NCBI GenBank assembly: GCA_964419335.1
Contig: CAYQOX010000024.1
Location: forward strand, 1 to 64,000
DNA from: CAYQOX01 sp964419335
GTDB taxonomy: Bacteria; Hinthialibacterota; Hinthialibacteria; Hinthialibacterales; Hinthialibacteraceae
Reading direction: 5' to 3'
DNA: 64,000 nt
Positions within the stretch are counted from its first letter, which is position 1. The number at the start of each line of letters is the position of its first letter. The notes under the pieces were generated by a model. It was not told where the DNA came from. It ran no database searches and saw nothing but the letters and a program-made list of their open reading frames with translations. The position numbers and the translations under genes were made by a program. This document shows, piece by piece, positions 31,854-41,367 of this stretch.

Positions 31854-33800
31854 ATGCTGCCTTCTGAACAATCCAAAACCCTTTCCTTGCCCGGCACCCA
31901 ATTCTCCTTCATGGTGGTTTGGTGGCTGTGTTTTCTCCTCTACCCCAATTGGTATCTTCCCGGGTTAGAAAAATCGCGCCTTCTGGTATGCGCCGCTATC
32001 TTCGCCCTCTTTGTTTTTCAATGTTTTTTGTTCCGTTGGCTGGCCGATTATGCCCGCGATGAGCCTCCCCAGCAAGCGCAGCCTTTGCAAGACCGCTTCT
32101 TTTTCGCTACTCTGTTTTCCCTCAATTTCATCTTACATCTCCCGTTTCTCCCAAAACCCATCCTCGCCGGCTTGGATACGATCGATCATGCTGCGGTTCC
32201 TGCTCTTGTGGCCAACTCGATCGTAACCTCACTCTCAGAGGCCGTCGGTTTTTCTCTCCGCCCTTTGTTCTTACTTCTTGCCATTGTTTTACTCTTTTTG
32301 GCTTTTTACCCCCCTTTCGTGCGCTCTCTCTGGCAGCGCCTGCGAACCCTCATAAACCTCGCGATCCAACATTGGCTTTATACTTTTCTGATTCTCTTTC
32401 TCTTCACCATGGGCTACGCTTTCTTATTAGTCTGGACAGCCTATCCCCAACAATTCGGCGATCTATCCACCCTCTTTCGCTACCAACCGATCTCCAAGAT
32501 GATTCTCATCCCGGTATATATCCTTTTTGGCCTAAGAGAATTCCTCGGCCGCTTTATCCAATTAATGTTCTTTTACGCTGGAGCCGTCTATTTATATAAA
32601 TTAACCGCCCTTTATGGCGGGAGAGAAGCCTCCCGCGTGGCATGCATCCTCTACTTATTTCTTCCCCCCATTTTTCACTATGGAAATACTCACATGATCG
32701 AGGGCGGAACCTTATTTTTTATCCTCGCTTCTTACTTTCATTATGTGCGCTACATGGAAACCAAGCGCTATTCCGATTTAATTATCGGCACCCTATGGAC
32801 CGTCATGGGATGTCTTTACAAACATCCTGCGGTTAGTCTCATCCCCGGTTTAGCCCTAATGACCGCCTATGATTTCCTCTTCCCCCGCAAAGGGCAAGTG
32901 CGTCGTTTTCCTTTGCCTGAAATTCTTTCCTGCACGATTTCCAGTCTCACTTTCTTACTCTATATGAAACTCTCCGCATACAATCAAGAAGTCCCCTCCA
33001 GCATGCATTTCCCCACCTTAGAACGCATGTTGACCAATCTCTCTGCCTTGACCCAGGGGGTAACCTGGCCTATCGCCTTGCTTTTCCTGGCCGGTTTGAT
33101 CTTTCTACTCGCGCGAAACCATCGACGCATTTTTATACTGATTATGTGTTGGGTTGGCGCTCATTTTGTACTTACCGTTATGTCCGCCACCTTCGCCAAT
33201 GTCCGCCAGGCGCTCCCCTATTACCTGGGCTTAATCGTCCCTGCCGCGCTCTTTTTGGAATGGCTGGGAATTTTTTCTCTAGGATTACGCAAAGCCCTCA
33301 TCTATGGGGTCTTACCCCTCTTTCTCTTATGGACATGCTTGTTCATGGATCGTGAGCAGCTGGATCCAAAAACCCAACGCGCCATGGGCGACCGCTCCTA
33401 CATCACCTTCACCAACTGGGAAGAATCGTACCTTCCTTATGACGAAGCCATGCGCACGCTTAAAAACCTCGCCCAACCTGGGGATATTGTCTATGCTCCC
33501 ATGGCCAACGAACCGGTGCATTTTTATTTACAAAAACATGATGTAAATCACATTCAATACATCCGCCAAATCTGGGAACCTGACATCGAAAAACAATCGC
33601 TTGAATCTTTCCTGGAATACGTCGATACCCTCCAAGCAGATTGGGTTCTCATTCCCATGGGACGCTGGCTGCTTAGCTATGTTGATCTTAATTTAATTCA
33701 CGACCTGGAAGAAAGCCCCCCTGAAGGGTGGGAGGTTGCCCGCGAATTTACCTACGGCAAGGAACGAATGCGGCTGTGGCGAGTTAATCAGCCAAAGTAA
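31854..33800 (+). CDS. Multipass GT39-type glycosyltransferase-like membrane protein
   Basis: About 648 residues from ATG 31854 (the frame is open from a TTG at 31839 that overlaps the STAS stop). About 12 hydrophobic segments; a short loop with GLDTIDHAAVPA after the second or third helix may hold the catalytic acidic residue of GT-C enzymes. KHPAVSLIPGLALMTAY matches the middle of PMT/ArnT-like proteins. The C-terminal ~150 residues are soluble (NLAQPGDIVYAPM, WVLIPMGRWLL). These enzymes transfer sugars from polyprenyl phosphates on the periplasmic side. The polyprenyl-P-sugar source could be the GT2 enzyme at 45716. Confidence 0.75.
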   Translation: MLPSEQSKTLSLPGTQFSFMVVWWLCFLLYPNWYLPGLEKSRLLVCAAIFALFVFQCFLFRWLADYARDEPPQQAQPLQDRFFFATLFSLNFILHLPFLPKPILAGLDTIDHAAVPALVANSIVTSLSEAVGFSLRPLFLLLAIVLLFLAFYPPFVRSLWQRLRTLINLAIQHWLYTFLILFLFTMGYAFLLVWTAYPQQFGDLSTLFRYQPISKMILIPVYILFGLREFLGRFIQLMFFYAGAVYLYKLTALYGGREASRVACILYLFLPPIFHYGNTHMIEGGTLFFILASYFHYVRYMETKRYSDLIIGTLWTVMGCLYKHPAVSLIPGLALMTAYDFLFPRKGQVRRFPLPEILSCTISSLTFLLYMKLSAYNQEVPSSMHFPTLERMLTNLSALTQGVTWPIALLFLAGLIFLLARNHRRIFILIMCWVGAHFVLTVMSATFANVRQALPYYLGLIVPAALFLEWLGIFSLGLRKALIYGVLPLFLLWTCLFMDREQLDPKTQRAMGDRSYITFTNWEESYLPYDEAMRTLKNLAQPGDIVYAPMANEPVHFYLQKHDVNHIQYIRQIWEPDIEKQSLESFLEYVDTLQADWVLIPMGRWLLSYVDLNLIHDLEESPPEGWEVAREFTYGKERMRLWRVNQPK

Positions 33801-34705
33801 TCCTCTTCTTCACCCTCCTTATAAACTCGTTGTAGTTTTGGAATCAAAGGCGGTCGTTCTTCTTCAATGACCTGCCAAAAAAGATTCACCGCCGGCTCGT
33901 TGGTTTTCTCTGCTCCTGTAACCGCTTACTTTCCCTTTCGCACATGCATCCCCCCATGACGAAGTGGGGAAGGTTTCTCTTTCTCTCCCGCGCTCAGAGG
34001 AGGCATCTCCGCCGAGGAGATGGTCATCCGGGCATTCAGTTTCTCTTCTTCCTCACAGGTCTCACACATCGTCTTAGGAGCATCGATTTCATCTCCGCAT
34101 TTCGAACAGAGAGATTTCCCCCGGTCGATTTTGATTTTCCCTTCGCGCTCTAATTCGTTAATCATTTGATGAATCACCTTACGCGCATCTAATTCCGCGC
34201 TCGGAATAGAATAAAAATTCATAACCGTCTCGCGGGTTTCCTCATCAACCGGCTCTTTAAAGGTGCGCAAGAACTCATACATCTGATCGCGTACCATACT
34301 ATAAATCTCATCATGCATGAGTTTTAACGGCGGGAAATCTTTATCCTTACGTAACTCTTTTACCATGGTATACGCCACCAAATGCGCAAACCAAACGCCC
34401 TCCGTCTTGAGCAATTTATTGAATTTACGAATACGTTTCGCCAACGTAAACGGAAATTCATCCAGGAGTTCGGATATCGCCACTTCCCGTGGTTTACGAT
34501 ACGCTTCTTTATCCGTTGCCGCGTTAGAAACATTCCCTTTCTTAATCAACATCTCTCGGCAGACATGATATACCGCATTATCCATATGGCTATAACACGA
34601 TTTACAAAACCCATTATCGAGCATTTGCCCACAAAAGGGACACCCTTCCTCTTCCAAGGCAATATCAAGGATTGACCAAAGATCGTTGGAATTCTTTTTA
34701 AGCAT
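33788..34705 (-). pseudogene. Zinc-ribbon protein of unknown function with an in-frame stop
   Basis: The intact frame covers 33926-34705 (259 aa, MLKKNSNDLWSILD). The N-terminus has CPFCGQMLDNGFCKSC and the C-terminal part CSKCGDEIDAPKTMCETC, two four-cysteine zinc ribbons around a helical middle. After TAA at 33926-33928 the same frame continues as coherent protein sequence (AVTGAEKTNEPAVNLFWQV, IEEERPPLIPKLQRVYKEG) to TGA at 33788-33790. This suggests a C-terminus of ~46 residues cut off by a nonsense change. Either 259 aa is a functional short form, or the gene is damaged. The family is unknown to me. Confidence 0.6.
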
Positions 34706-35050
34706 GATTTTTTACCGGTTTCAGCTTTCAGCGAGTTACAATAATTTTATAGAGATTCCTCATCGAATTCGTCATGATTTTACTATTTTTCCCCAAAGAG
34801 GAAAAGATGAGTCTATAATGAATCGAAAGGATTTTCTACACATTTTACACGTATTAAAACAAGGAAGAATTAGCCAAATCGTGAATTCATCCGATACGTA
34901 TTGTGCTCTTCGTTTGAGAAGAAATAACAAGAAAAAACAATCAAGACGACAAACGCCATGACAAGATTTTACAAAATGATCATGCGATTGCTTTCGTTTT
35001 ATATACACTGAAAAATGTAGGTAGGAGGGAAAAACCGGAAGAGGTGATGT
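34706..35050. other. Intergenic region with a possible 47-codon ORF
   Basis: AT-rich gap between divergent genes. A small plus-strand frame from ATG 34819 to TGA 34959-34961 (MNRKDFLHILHVLKQGRISQ at its start, very basic end) is preceded by GAGGAAAAG but at 12 nt. I cannot support it as a gene. AGGAGGG and GAAGAGGTGATG before 35051 supply the ribosome site for the next gene. No repeat or structured RNA was noticed. Confidence 0.3.
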
Positions 35051-36049
35051 ATGAATACCAAGGTTTTACCCTACAATCGGTCCAGAGAACAGGAACACGA
35101 GATCGTCCTTTTCTATGTCGAGCGGATTCTCGACATATTTAATGAGGGGTGTGTTGCCCTCGCTCATAAAATCTATAACGAGTATAGGGATGAATGTAAA
35201 AGCATTCTTTCCAAAGAAAATGTGGCTTATTTAAAACAGAAAATGGAACAACCCGACGATTGGTCGGATGAAAAACAAAATACTTTTGTCGAACGGATCG
35301 AAAATGCCCGCTCCTTCGGCGAATATCAGTCCGTCCATGATATGTGTCATGAAATCCTTCTGCATCACAATCACCGGGCTGACCGTTGTCCCACGCATGA
35401 GATTTGCTACAAGATTCAAGATATCTTAGCAAGAAATAACATGCACTATCTTGAACCCAATGAAGTGAATATCAACACGTTTTTGAACGCTTCTATCGAA
35501 TTTGTGGTGGATCGCCGCCGTTCTAGCAGCCAGGATAATAAAACCCTGGAAGGCAATCCCGGGTTTTACCTATCCGATGCACTTGGCCAGCGCTATCGCT
35601 GCTTTGTGAAACAAGTTGGCCATGTGGAAGTCGGTACCGAGGTCAAAGTAAAAATCACCAATATCCCAGGACCGGCTTTAAACAATGGGAAAAAGTGGGA
35701 ACCCATTGTTTACGTGGAACCTCGGGTTTCTCCCGGTGACCTGATTGAAATCGAATTGAGCAGCCTCTCCCATACGGGCAATAGCTTCACCTTCAGGCAC
35801 CATAGCTACGACGGCTTCCTCTGGTTCAAAAGGCGCGGGGTTAACAAAGAAATATTTAACCAAAATACGCTTCATCCCAAAGATCGCATCTTAGCCAAAG
35901 TTCTCTATACCACCGATGAGATGAAGCGGGGTAGCAGCGGCAAGGTCAACCGCTTGGGAATTATTAAAGCTATTCCCATGAAACGCTTGGGCGAGGAACA
36001 AGCCCGTGAGGATGATCAAGATATGTCCGCTGCCAGATTTCTAGGCTAA
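35051..36049 (+). CDS. Hypothetical protein with TRAM/OB-like domains
   Basis: 332 residues, cytoplasmic. The N-terminal ~140 residues are helical with CHEILLHHNHRADRCPTHEIC, a His/Cys pattern that could bind metal. The C-terminal half has two beta-rich stretches (YRCFVKQVGHVEVGTEVKVK and PGDLIEIELSSLSHTG) resembling TRAM or OB folds that bind RNA. I do not recognise the whole protein. Its last 80 bp overlap the 3' end of asnB on the other strand, and its probable terminator lies inside asnB at 36117. Confidence 0.65.
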   Translation: MNTKVLPYNRSREQEHEIVLFYVERILDIFNEGCVALAHKIYNEYRDECKSILSKENVAYLKQKMEQPDDWSDEKQNTFVERIENARSFGEYQSVHDMCHEILLHHNHRADRCPTHEICYKIQDILARNNMHYLEPNEVNINTFLNASIEFVVDRRRSSSQDNKTLEGNPGFYLSDALGQRYRCFVKQVGHVEVGTEVKVKITNIPGPALNNGKKWEPIVYVEPRVSPGDLIEIELSSLSHTGNSFTFRHHSYDGFLWFKRRGVNKEIFNQNTLHPKDRILAKVLYTTDEMKRGSSGKVNRLGIIKAIPMKRLGEEQAREDDQDMSAARFLG

Positions 36050-37913
36050 GCAGTATCCATAACTGATTATTATTGTCTCGCTTCCCGTCTTGATGATCCA
36101 TCATAATCTGTCGGACGCGCCGGGGGTCAAATAACCCCCGGCGCTTTGTTGTCTCTTCAGAACAGACATCCTCAATCACATCCCGCAACTCATGCCGAAA
36201 CCATTCCCCCACCGGCACATCGAAGCCGTGCTTTCGCCGATGAACGATCGATTTTGGTAATTTATTCTTAAACGCTTCTTTTAAAATCCATTTCGAGCTC
36301 TTTCCCCGCAATTTCACCACATCGGGCAGGGAAAAAGCAAATTCTACCAAGGTATGGTCGAGAAATGGCACCCGCACTTCTAACGAATGGAGCATCGACA
36401 TCCGGTCGACTTTGCATAACATATCCGCTGGTAAATTATGCCGCAAATCCACCCACAACATGCGCGTCAGCTCATCCACGTTTTTCAATTCATTAAATAA
36501 ACGCTGGCGATAACGACGGGGCGCGTCGAAATCGATCTGCCGTAACACCTCGGACTGAAATAACGACTCCCGGGTCTGATCCTCAAAATGAATCGCCCAG
36601 CCTAAATTTCGTTCAAAAGCGCTGGGATCAAAGCCGCGGAAAAATTTCTTCACCTGGCGCGACATATCCATCCAATACCCCGAACGGGATTCAGGTAAAT
36701 TCTTTTCGACTCTTTTTGTCATAAAACGCATGGCATGATCGGGAACCCAAGAGAAAAATTTTCGGAAATATTCGCCTTGGTATTTTCGATATCCCGCAAA
36801 CACTTCATCCCCTCCATCGCCGGAAAGGACTACTTTTACATGTTCTGCCGCCAATTTAGAAACAAAGTAAAGCGGGAGACAAGAGGAATCCGCCAAGGGA
36901 TCATCCAACTGCCAGGTAATGTCGTCCAATGCTTTCAATAGATCATTGGGTTTCAACTTTTGTTGATAATGATCGGTTTGATAAAGACGGGCGACTTCTT
37001 CCGCATGAGGCGTTTCATCAAAGAGTTTGTGCCCTTCGAATCCAATCGCAAAGGTCTTGAATCCTGGTCCCAGAAACTCATGCATCAACGCCACCAGGAC
37101 GCTGGAATCAATCCCACCCGAAAGAAAAGCACCCACCGGGACATCAGAAAGCATATGCTCGCGTACAGTCAAACGCATACGGTCTTGTAATTCTTCCACC
37201 ATTTCATTTACGGGACGCGCGCGGTTTTGCTGGATCGTTTCTGCGGGATCCCAATACGTGCGGTAGCGGGTTTTCCCTTCCTGCAAAATGAGCATTTCTC
37301 CCGGCATGAGTTGATAAATATTACGAAACATCGTATGAGGCGCAGGCGCCGATAAAAAACCAAGAAAGAAATTTAACGCTCGTAAATCAATCGCCCGGGG
37401 AACATCGGGATCGCATAGTATGGATTTTATTTCCGACCCAAAACGCAACCCGGATTGATCGAGCTGATAATACAAAGGCTTAATCCCCAATCGATCCCGG
37501 CTCAGGATCAACTTCTGCTCGTTTCGATCCCACAAAGCCACCGCAAACATACCCCGGGTTTTTTCCAAAAACCTCTCTCCATATTCGCGGTATAAATGAA
37601 GAAAGGTTTCCGTATCGGACTGTGTCCGGTAGGTGTATCCTTTCCCCTGCAATTCTTTCTTGAGTTCCGGATGATTATAGAGCTCCCCGTTGTATACAAT
37701 CCAAAGCGCCCCATCCTCGCTACACATGGGCATATGCCCATCTCCAAGCCCGACAATCGAAAGACGACGTGATCCCAATCCTACCGAGCCTTCTATATGA
37801 TGACCTTCATCATCCGGCCCGCGATGTTGAATGATATTGGTCATCGCTTGCAGCAAAGCAGGATCGACCTCGTGTTGTTTGTCAAAATAACAGATTCCAC
37901 AAATTCCACACAT
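35970..37913 (-). CDS. asnB: Glutamine-hydrolysing asparagine synthetase
   Basis: 647 residues beginning MCGICG, with Cys2 as the glutaminase nucleophile after Met removal. The N-terminal class II amidotransferase domain has HRGPDDEGH, RRLSIVGLG, YNGELYNH and SDTETFLHLY. The synthetase domain (~210-600) has the PP-loop LSGGIDSS, LSGDGGDEVFAGYRKY and the conserved C-terminal KWILKEAFK. It makes asparagine from aspartate, glutamine and ATP; paralogues of this XrtA/EPS-linked type also amidate sugars in capsule loci. The last ~25 residues are antisense to the neighbouring gene. Confidence 0.93.
   Translation of the reverse strand: MCGICGICYFDKQHEVDPALLQAMTNIIQHRGPDDEGHHIEGSVGLGSRRLSIVGLGDGHMPMCSEDGALWIVYNGELYNHPELKKELQGKGYTYRTQSDTETFLHLYREYGERFLEKTRGMFAVALWDRNEQKLILSRDRLGIKPLYYQLDQSGLRFGSEIKSILCDPDVPRAIDLRALNFFLGFLSAPAPHTMFRNIYQLMPGEMLILQEGKTRYRTYWDPAETIQQNRARPVNEMVEELQDRMRLTVREHMLSDVPVGAFLSGGIDSSVLVALMHEFLGPGFKTFAIGFEGHKLFDETPHAEEVARLYQTDHYQQKLKPNDLLKALDDITWQLDDPLADSSCLPLYFVSKLAAEHVKVVLSGDGGDEVFAGYRKYQGEYFRKFFSWVPDHAMRFMTKRVEKNLPESRSGYWMDMSRQVKKFFRGFDPSAFERNLGWAIHFEDQTRESLFQSEVLRQIDFDAPRRYRQRLFNELKNVDELTRMLWVDLRHNLPADMLCKVDRMSMLHSLEVRVPFLDHTLVEFAFSLPDVVKLRGKSSKWILKEAFKNKLPKSIVHRRKHGFDVPVGEWFRHELRDVIEDVCSEETTKRRGLFDPRRVRQIMMDHQDGKRDNNNQLWILLSLEIWQRTYLDHPHGLVPRPSVSWE
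36117..36152 (+). terminator. Plus-strand terminator embedded in asnB
   Basis: GCGCCGGGGGT (36117-36127) and ACCCCCGGCGC (36134-36144) form a perfect 11-bp stem with loop CAAATA, followed by TTTGTTGT. It lies 68 bp after the stop of the 35051-36049 gene and fits its terminator, although the same bases encode asnB residues on the other strand. Confidence 0.65.
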
Positions 37914-37977
37914 AATTGTTTTCCCTGAGGCTAAAATTCACACAGTCCAAAGTTTCATTCTATAGGTTTTCCTTGAC

Positions 37978-40900
37978 CTATTCAGTTTCAATTACGAATG
38001 CTTCCTTCTCATTTTTATGTTTTACATGAATCAATAAAGCCTTATGTTCAGAATCGTATTTCCACCCATAATCCTGTTCAAAGAGTGAATCTCGTTGCGG
38101 TAGGGATGGCTGATTGTTGAGCACACGTTTGGGCGCCTTTTCCATCGGCGCAATCAGAATTTCCGTAAGCCGGCCTTCTTTCGATTCTACCTTGAAAACA
38201 ATCTCGCCATCTTTTGCCTTCACGTCATTGATATCTGCATTCGCGCTAATGCGGGTAGCCTCGGGGGTTCGCTCTTCGACAAACGCCGTGCGAATATTGA
38301 AACTGTTTCCCTTTAACGCATGCAGGTTGGTCATGATATTCTCAGGATTGATATACGCACCGTGCGCGGTGAGAAAGTAATCCCCATAACTATCAGGCAA
38401 AGTCCCCACATAGGGGCCTTCGGTCAATAGTTGATACAAGGCGCTGGTGGTAATCCCTTCTGCCAGTTTACGCCAGTCGTGGCTCTCGTCGAACACCGCG
38501 AGTTCCTGTAAAGCATACGCATAAACCAATCCGCACCATTGCACCGGTACCCCGCGCCACGTGTGGGTAAAGAAAGTCGCCCCAAAAATCGGAATCGTGG
38601 CATACATTTGCAAAGGACGCTCTTGGAGATACCACAGATAATGAAACCCAATCCCGGTGCGCGCCCAATAGCGGGCATAATCGAGGTAGGCCGGCTCCCC
38701 GGTAATGCGGTAAGCGTCCAGATTGGCACGCGCGGCCTGAGCGGATACCATAATATCCGCCGAAGCCAGAGGACACTCCCACCCCTGGGCCCCGCGCGGC
38801 ACGCTTCTACGGTTAAGCGCTTCCAGGCTCTTTAAACCGGTTTGCGTAGCAACCGGATCGGCGGTGATGCGGGCCAGGCGCATAAGCCGCATGGCGGTGG
38901 GCGAGATGGTGCCCGACACCACCTCGCCTTCTTCGCCCAAGCCTTCTTGCTGTTCCCGATAGATATGGAATCCCCAGCTGCCATCTTCGTTTTGGTTTTG
39001 CTTATGGCGTTGGGCTTCTTCATGCCATGAGGATAGCCAAAAATCACTCACTCCCCAAAAAAACGCCGGTTCGAAGGTCATCACATGACATCCCGCGCTG
39101 TTGCCCAATCCTTTCGCCCCATAGCGATCAAGAATCGTCTCATACACGGTTTGGATTCGGTTATCCAGTTCCTCGTTGGGCGGAGTTACTGCTAAGAATT
39201 GATCCATTTTCAATAACGCCAACATTCCCCCGGATGGATACGGCGACCATCCCACACAGTGTCCCCAGCCTTTCTCTTCTTCATCCCAACAAGTGGTCAT
39301 ATAGGCTTCGCGGCTCATCTCAATCGATTCTCGGTAGGAGCGTGGCTCTGGCAAAGGGTCAGGAAGTGACCCTTCATGATAAAACGCATTCCAAGCATCC
39401 ACCGCATCGTTGGGATCATTGCTTTCTGTTATGTAAATAAAACTTTCAAGCACCATCGCTTCGTCTTTCTCTAATGCGAAGGGCTTGTAAGCGATTTCCT
39501 GATTCTCCCGGACATAATCGGGCACGCTTGGAGCGAATAAGCCCAAGAGATGATTCTCCTGCTTTTCTAAACGATTAGGAACCGCGAATTTTGGCGAGGG
39601 ATTATGATAACCTTCCGCCCAAGACGCATTGGGTGGCCACATCATCGAGATCAGCCGGTGATCATAAGTCAGCGCCATAAGGGGAATCGTCACTTTATAG
39701 GGATGGGGCATATAGTGATCTCGTACTGGCGGATGGGCGGCTTCGGTGCTGGATGAAACCGCGGCTGTATCAAGATATTCCACCCCGGGAAAGATCGCCA
39801 AGTCCTTTTCACGTCCAAAACTTTTTTCCCCGATATAGAGCTCAGGTCCGGAAAAGTGCAAGACCTCCGCCGGGTGATCGCAGGCAATGGAGGAGTGGAT
39901 ACTCAAGGCCGACTTGGGGGAGTCGTGCCGCACCAGGTCTTGCGAAAAACTCCACGTTCGACCATCGCGGTCCTCGATGCGTGAGCGGAGATGATAGGAG
40001 CCCTCGGTTTTCTTGTGCAGTTTTGGTGTAATGGGCAGCCATTGCTCGGTCCCATCTTCACACTGCACCACAAGTTTTCCCGCCCGGGGAATCCAAGCCA
40101 GATCGTTCCAATCATCCTCTTGTTTGATTTGCAGGCGAATGGGGCCAATTTCATCTTCGATGGCATAGAATTGGGCTTGCCAGTCGCGGGCTTCCAGGGT
40201 GGCACGGGGTTTATCGAGTTTAGAAATTTGTACTAAGGTTGTGAGCCTTCTCTGCGTTGTTTCTGCTTTATCTTTTTTGGATTTTTCCTCCCATTCCAAT
40301 TGCACCGGAAACAGGCCTTCTTCTCGCCCTGGAATCTCCCATCGCAGGGATTGTTCGCTTTCAGCCTCGAGCGTGATGGTTTTTAATGATTCCTCAACGG
40401 AGATTGAGGGAGAAAGAATCTTTAACTCAACGACCCCCTTTGCATCTCCCTGATTTCTAACCGTAGCGTTTAATTTGACCGTTTCCCCGAGTGATACGAA
40501 AGGAGCCTGGGGATTAAACGGACCCACGTTTATATCCGCTCCTCCAAAGTTGAAAATATGGAAATGACGCAGGATTACCTCGCCCTGAGTATTCAATGGA
40601 TCTAACCGCAAGCGCTTGATGGTGCCGTCCCAGCGCTCATGGCTTTTCAGGCGCAAAGTATACGTATGAAACTCTCCATCCACTTCGACCATGAAGCGCT
40701 TACTTTGATCTTCTGTGATAGCCGGTGATTGTTCGCTGCTCCAAAACAATTGCGCTTGAGAGCCTGCCGTGACTTTCATCTCCATTTGGATGACCGAGTA
40801 TTGATTCGCGGAAAAATCCAGCGGGTTTGTGAGGATGTATGGATCCGATCCCGTACAAACGATCTTGATTCCCTGATCGGTATCCGTCAGCGGTTTGACA

Positions 40901-41046
40901 TCATGGGTGGGCTGCCAGTCCGCGGCTTGATTAAGGTTGGCCAATTCTTTTTGTTCAGGATACTCATCGCTCAAGGCGAAAAGACTTGCCGTATAGTGTA
41001 ATGATAAAAGCAGAGGGATAAGCAAAAAGTATGAGCGTAACTTCAT
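37978..41046 (-). CDS. Large secreted protein of unknown function (1022 aa)
   Basis: A signal peptide (about 1-25, ending near LFALSDEY) shows export. Residues ~40-165 look like a carbohydrate-binding jelly roll (VIQMEMKVTAGSQAQLFWSS, TYTLRLKSHERWDG). About 170-260 resemble an Ig/CARDB-like fold (TVRNQGDAKGVVELKIL). The middle is beta-rich. From ~570 to 930 it is a helical repeat region with aromatic motifs (YLDYARYWARTGIGFHYLW, WGVSDFWLSSWHEEA) like an (alpha/alpha) toroid of glycoside hydrolases or lyases. There is no match I can name. A terminator at 41113 precedes it, so it has its own promoter. Confidence 0.7.
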   Translation of the reverse strand: MKLRSYFLLIPLLLSLHYTASLFALSDEYPEQKELANLNQAADWQPTHDVKPLTDTDQGIKIVCTGSDPYILTNPLDFSANQYSVIQMEMKVTAGSQAQLFWSSEQSPAITEDQSKRFMVEVDGEFHTYTLRLKSHERWDGTIKRLRLDPLNTQGEVILRHFHIFNFGGADINVGPFNPQAPFVSLGETVKLNATVRNQGDAKGVVELKILSPSISVEESLKTITLEAESEQSLRWEIPGREEGLFPVQLEWEEKSKKDKAETTQRRLTTLVQISKLDKPRATLEARDWQAQFYAIEDEIGPIRLQIKQEDDWNDLAWIPRAGKLVVQCEDGTEQWLPITPKLHKKTEGSYHLRSRIEDRDGRTWSFSQDLVRHDSPKSALSIHSSIACDHPAEVLHFSGPELYIGEKSFGREKDLAIFPGVEYLDTAAVSSSTEAAHPPVRDHYMPHPYKVTIPLMALTYDHRLISMMWPPNASWAEGYHNPSPKFAVPNRLEKQENHLLGLFAPSVPDYVRENQEIAYKPFALEKDEAMVLESFIYITESNDPNDAVDAWNAFYHEGSLPDPLPEPRSYRESIEMSREAYMTTCWDEEEKGWGHCVGWSPYPSGGMLALLKMDQFLAVTPPNEELDNRIQTVYETILDRYGAKGLGNSAGCHVMTFEPAFFWGVSDFWLSSWHEEAQRHKQNQNEDGSWGFHIYREQQEGLGEEGEVVSGTISPTAMRLMRLARITADPVATQTGLKSLEALNRRSVPRGAQGWECPLASADIMVSAQAARANLDAYRITGEPAYLDYARYWARTGIGFHYLWYLQERPLQMYATIPIFGATFFTHTWRGVPVQWCGLVYAYALQELAVFDESHDWRKLAEGITTSALYQLLTEGPYVGTLPDSYGDYFLTAHGAYINPENIMTNLHALKGNSFNIRTAFVEERTPEATRISANADINDVKAKDGEIVFKVESKEGRLTEILIAPMEKAPKRVLNNQPSLPQRDSLFEQDYGWKYDSEHKALLIHVKHKNEKEAFVIETE

Positions 41047-41103
41047 GATGCTTTGTTTCTCCTAATCCTCGAAAACATGATATTTATCTCAACAAGATTA
41101 CCG

Positions 41104-41157
41104 TGGCTTAGGCGAAAAAAAAACCGCTCGGGAGGGGGTCCCGAACGGTTTAAGGGC
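41104..41157 (-). terminator. Terminator of the sulfatase transcript (probably bidirectional)
   Basis: The inverted repeat AAACCG.TCGGGA ... TCCCGA.CGGTTT around a GGGGG-containing loop spans about 41121-41151. On the minus strand it is followed by a run of T (A9 on the top strand at 41115-41123). It separates the sulfatase/small-ORF unit from the 1022-aa gene. Confidence 0.75.
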
Positions 41158-41174
41158 TTTTTAAGCGTTGATCC

Positions 41175-41353
41175 CTATTTTGTACTTTCCTCTTTGTCTT
41201 TCTCCGATTCGGATTGTTTATGATTTCCTTGCGGAGAAAAGCCTTTGATGGGCATTTTTGGCCTGGGAGTCATTGGATCTGTATTGACTCCGCCTCTGCG
41301 CACAGAGGCCCTTCCTGGAACATACTGAAATATTGGGTCTTATTTTTACTCAT
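41175..41353 (-). pseudogene. Small ORF behind the sulfatase, apparently frameshifted
   Basis: ATG at 41353 is preceded at 8 nt by GGAGAT, which overlaps the sulfatase stop region, so translation would be coupled. The frame reads MSKNKTQYFSMF and stops after 27 codons at 41270. The next frame continues as plausible basic protein (FQYVPGRASVRRGGVNTDPM, TPRPKMPIKGFSPQG) to TAG 41175-41177. One extra C in TTCAG would give a single ~59-residue protein. The function is unknown; it could also be non-coding. Confidence 0.35.
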
Positions 41354-41367
41354 GGGTTTAGATCTCC

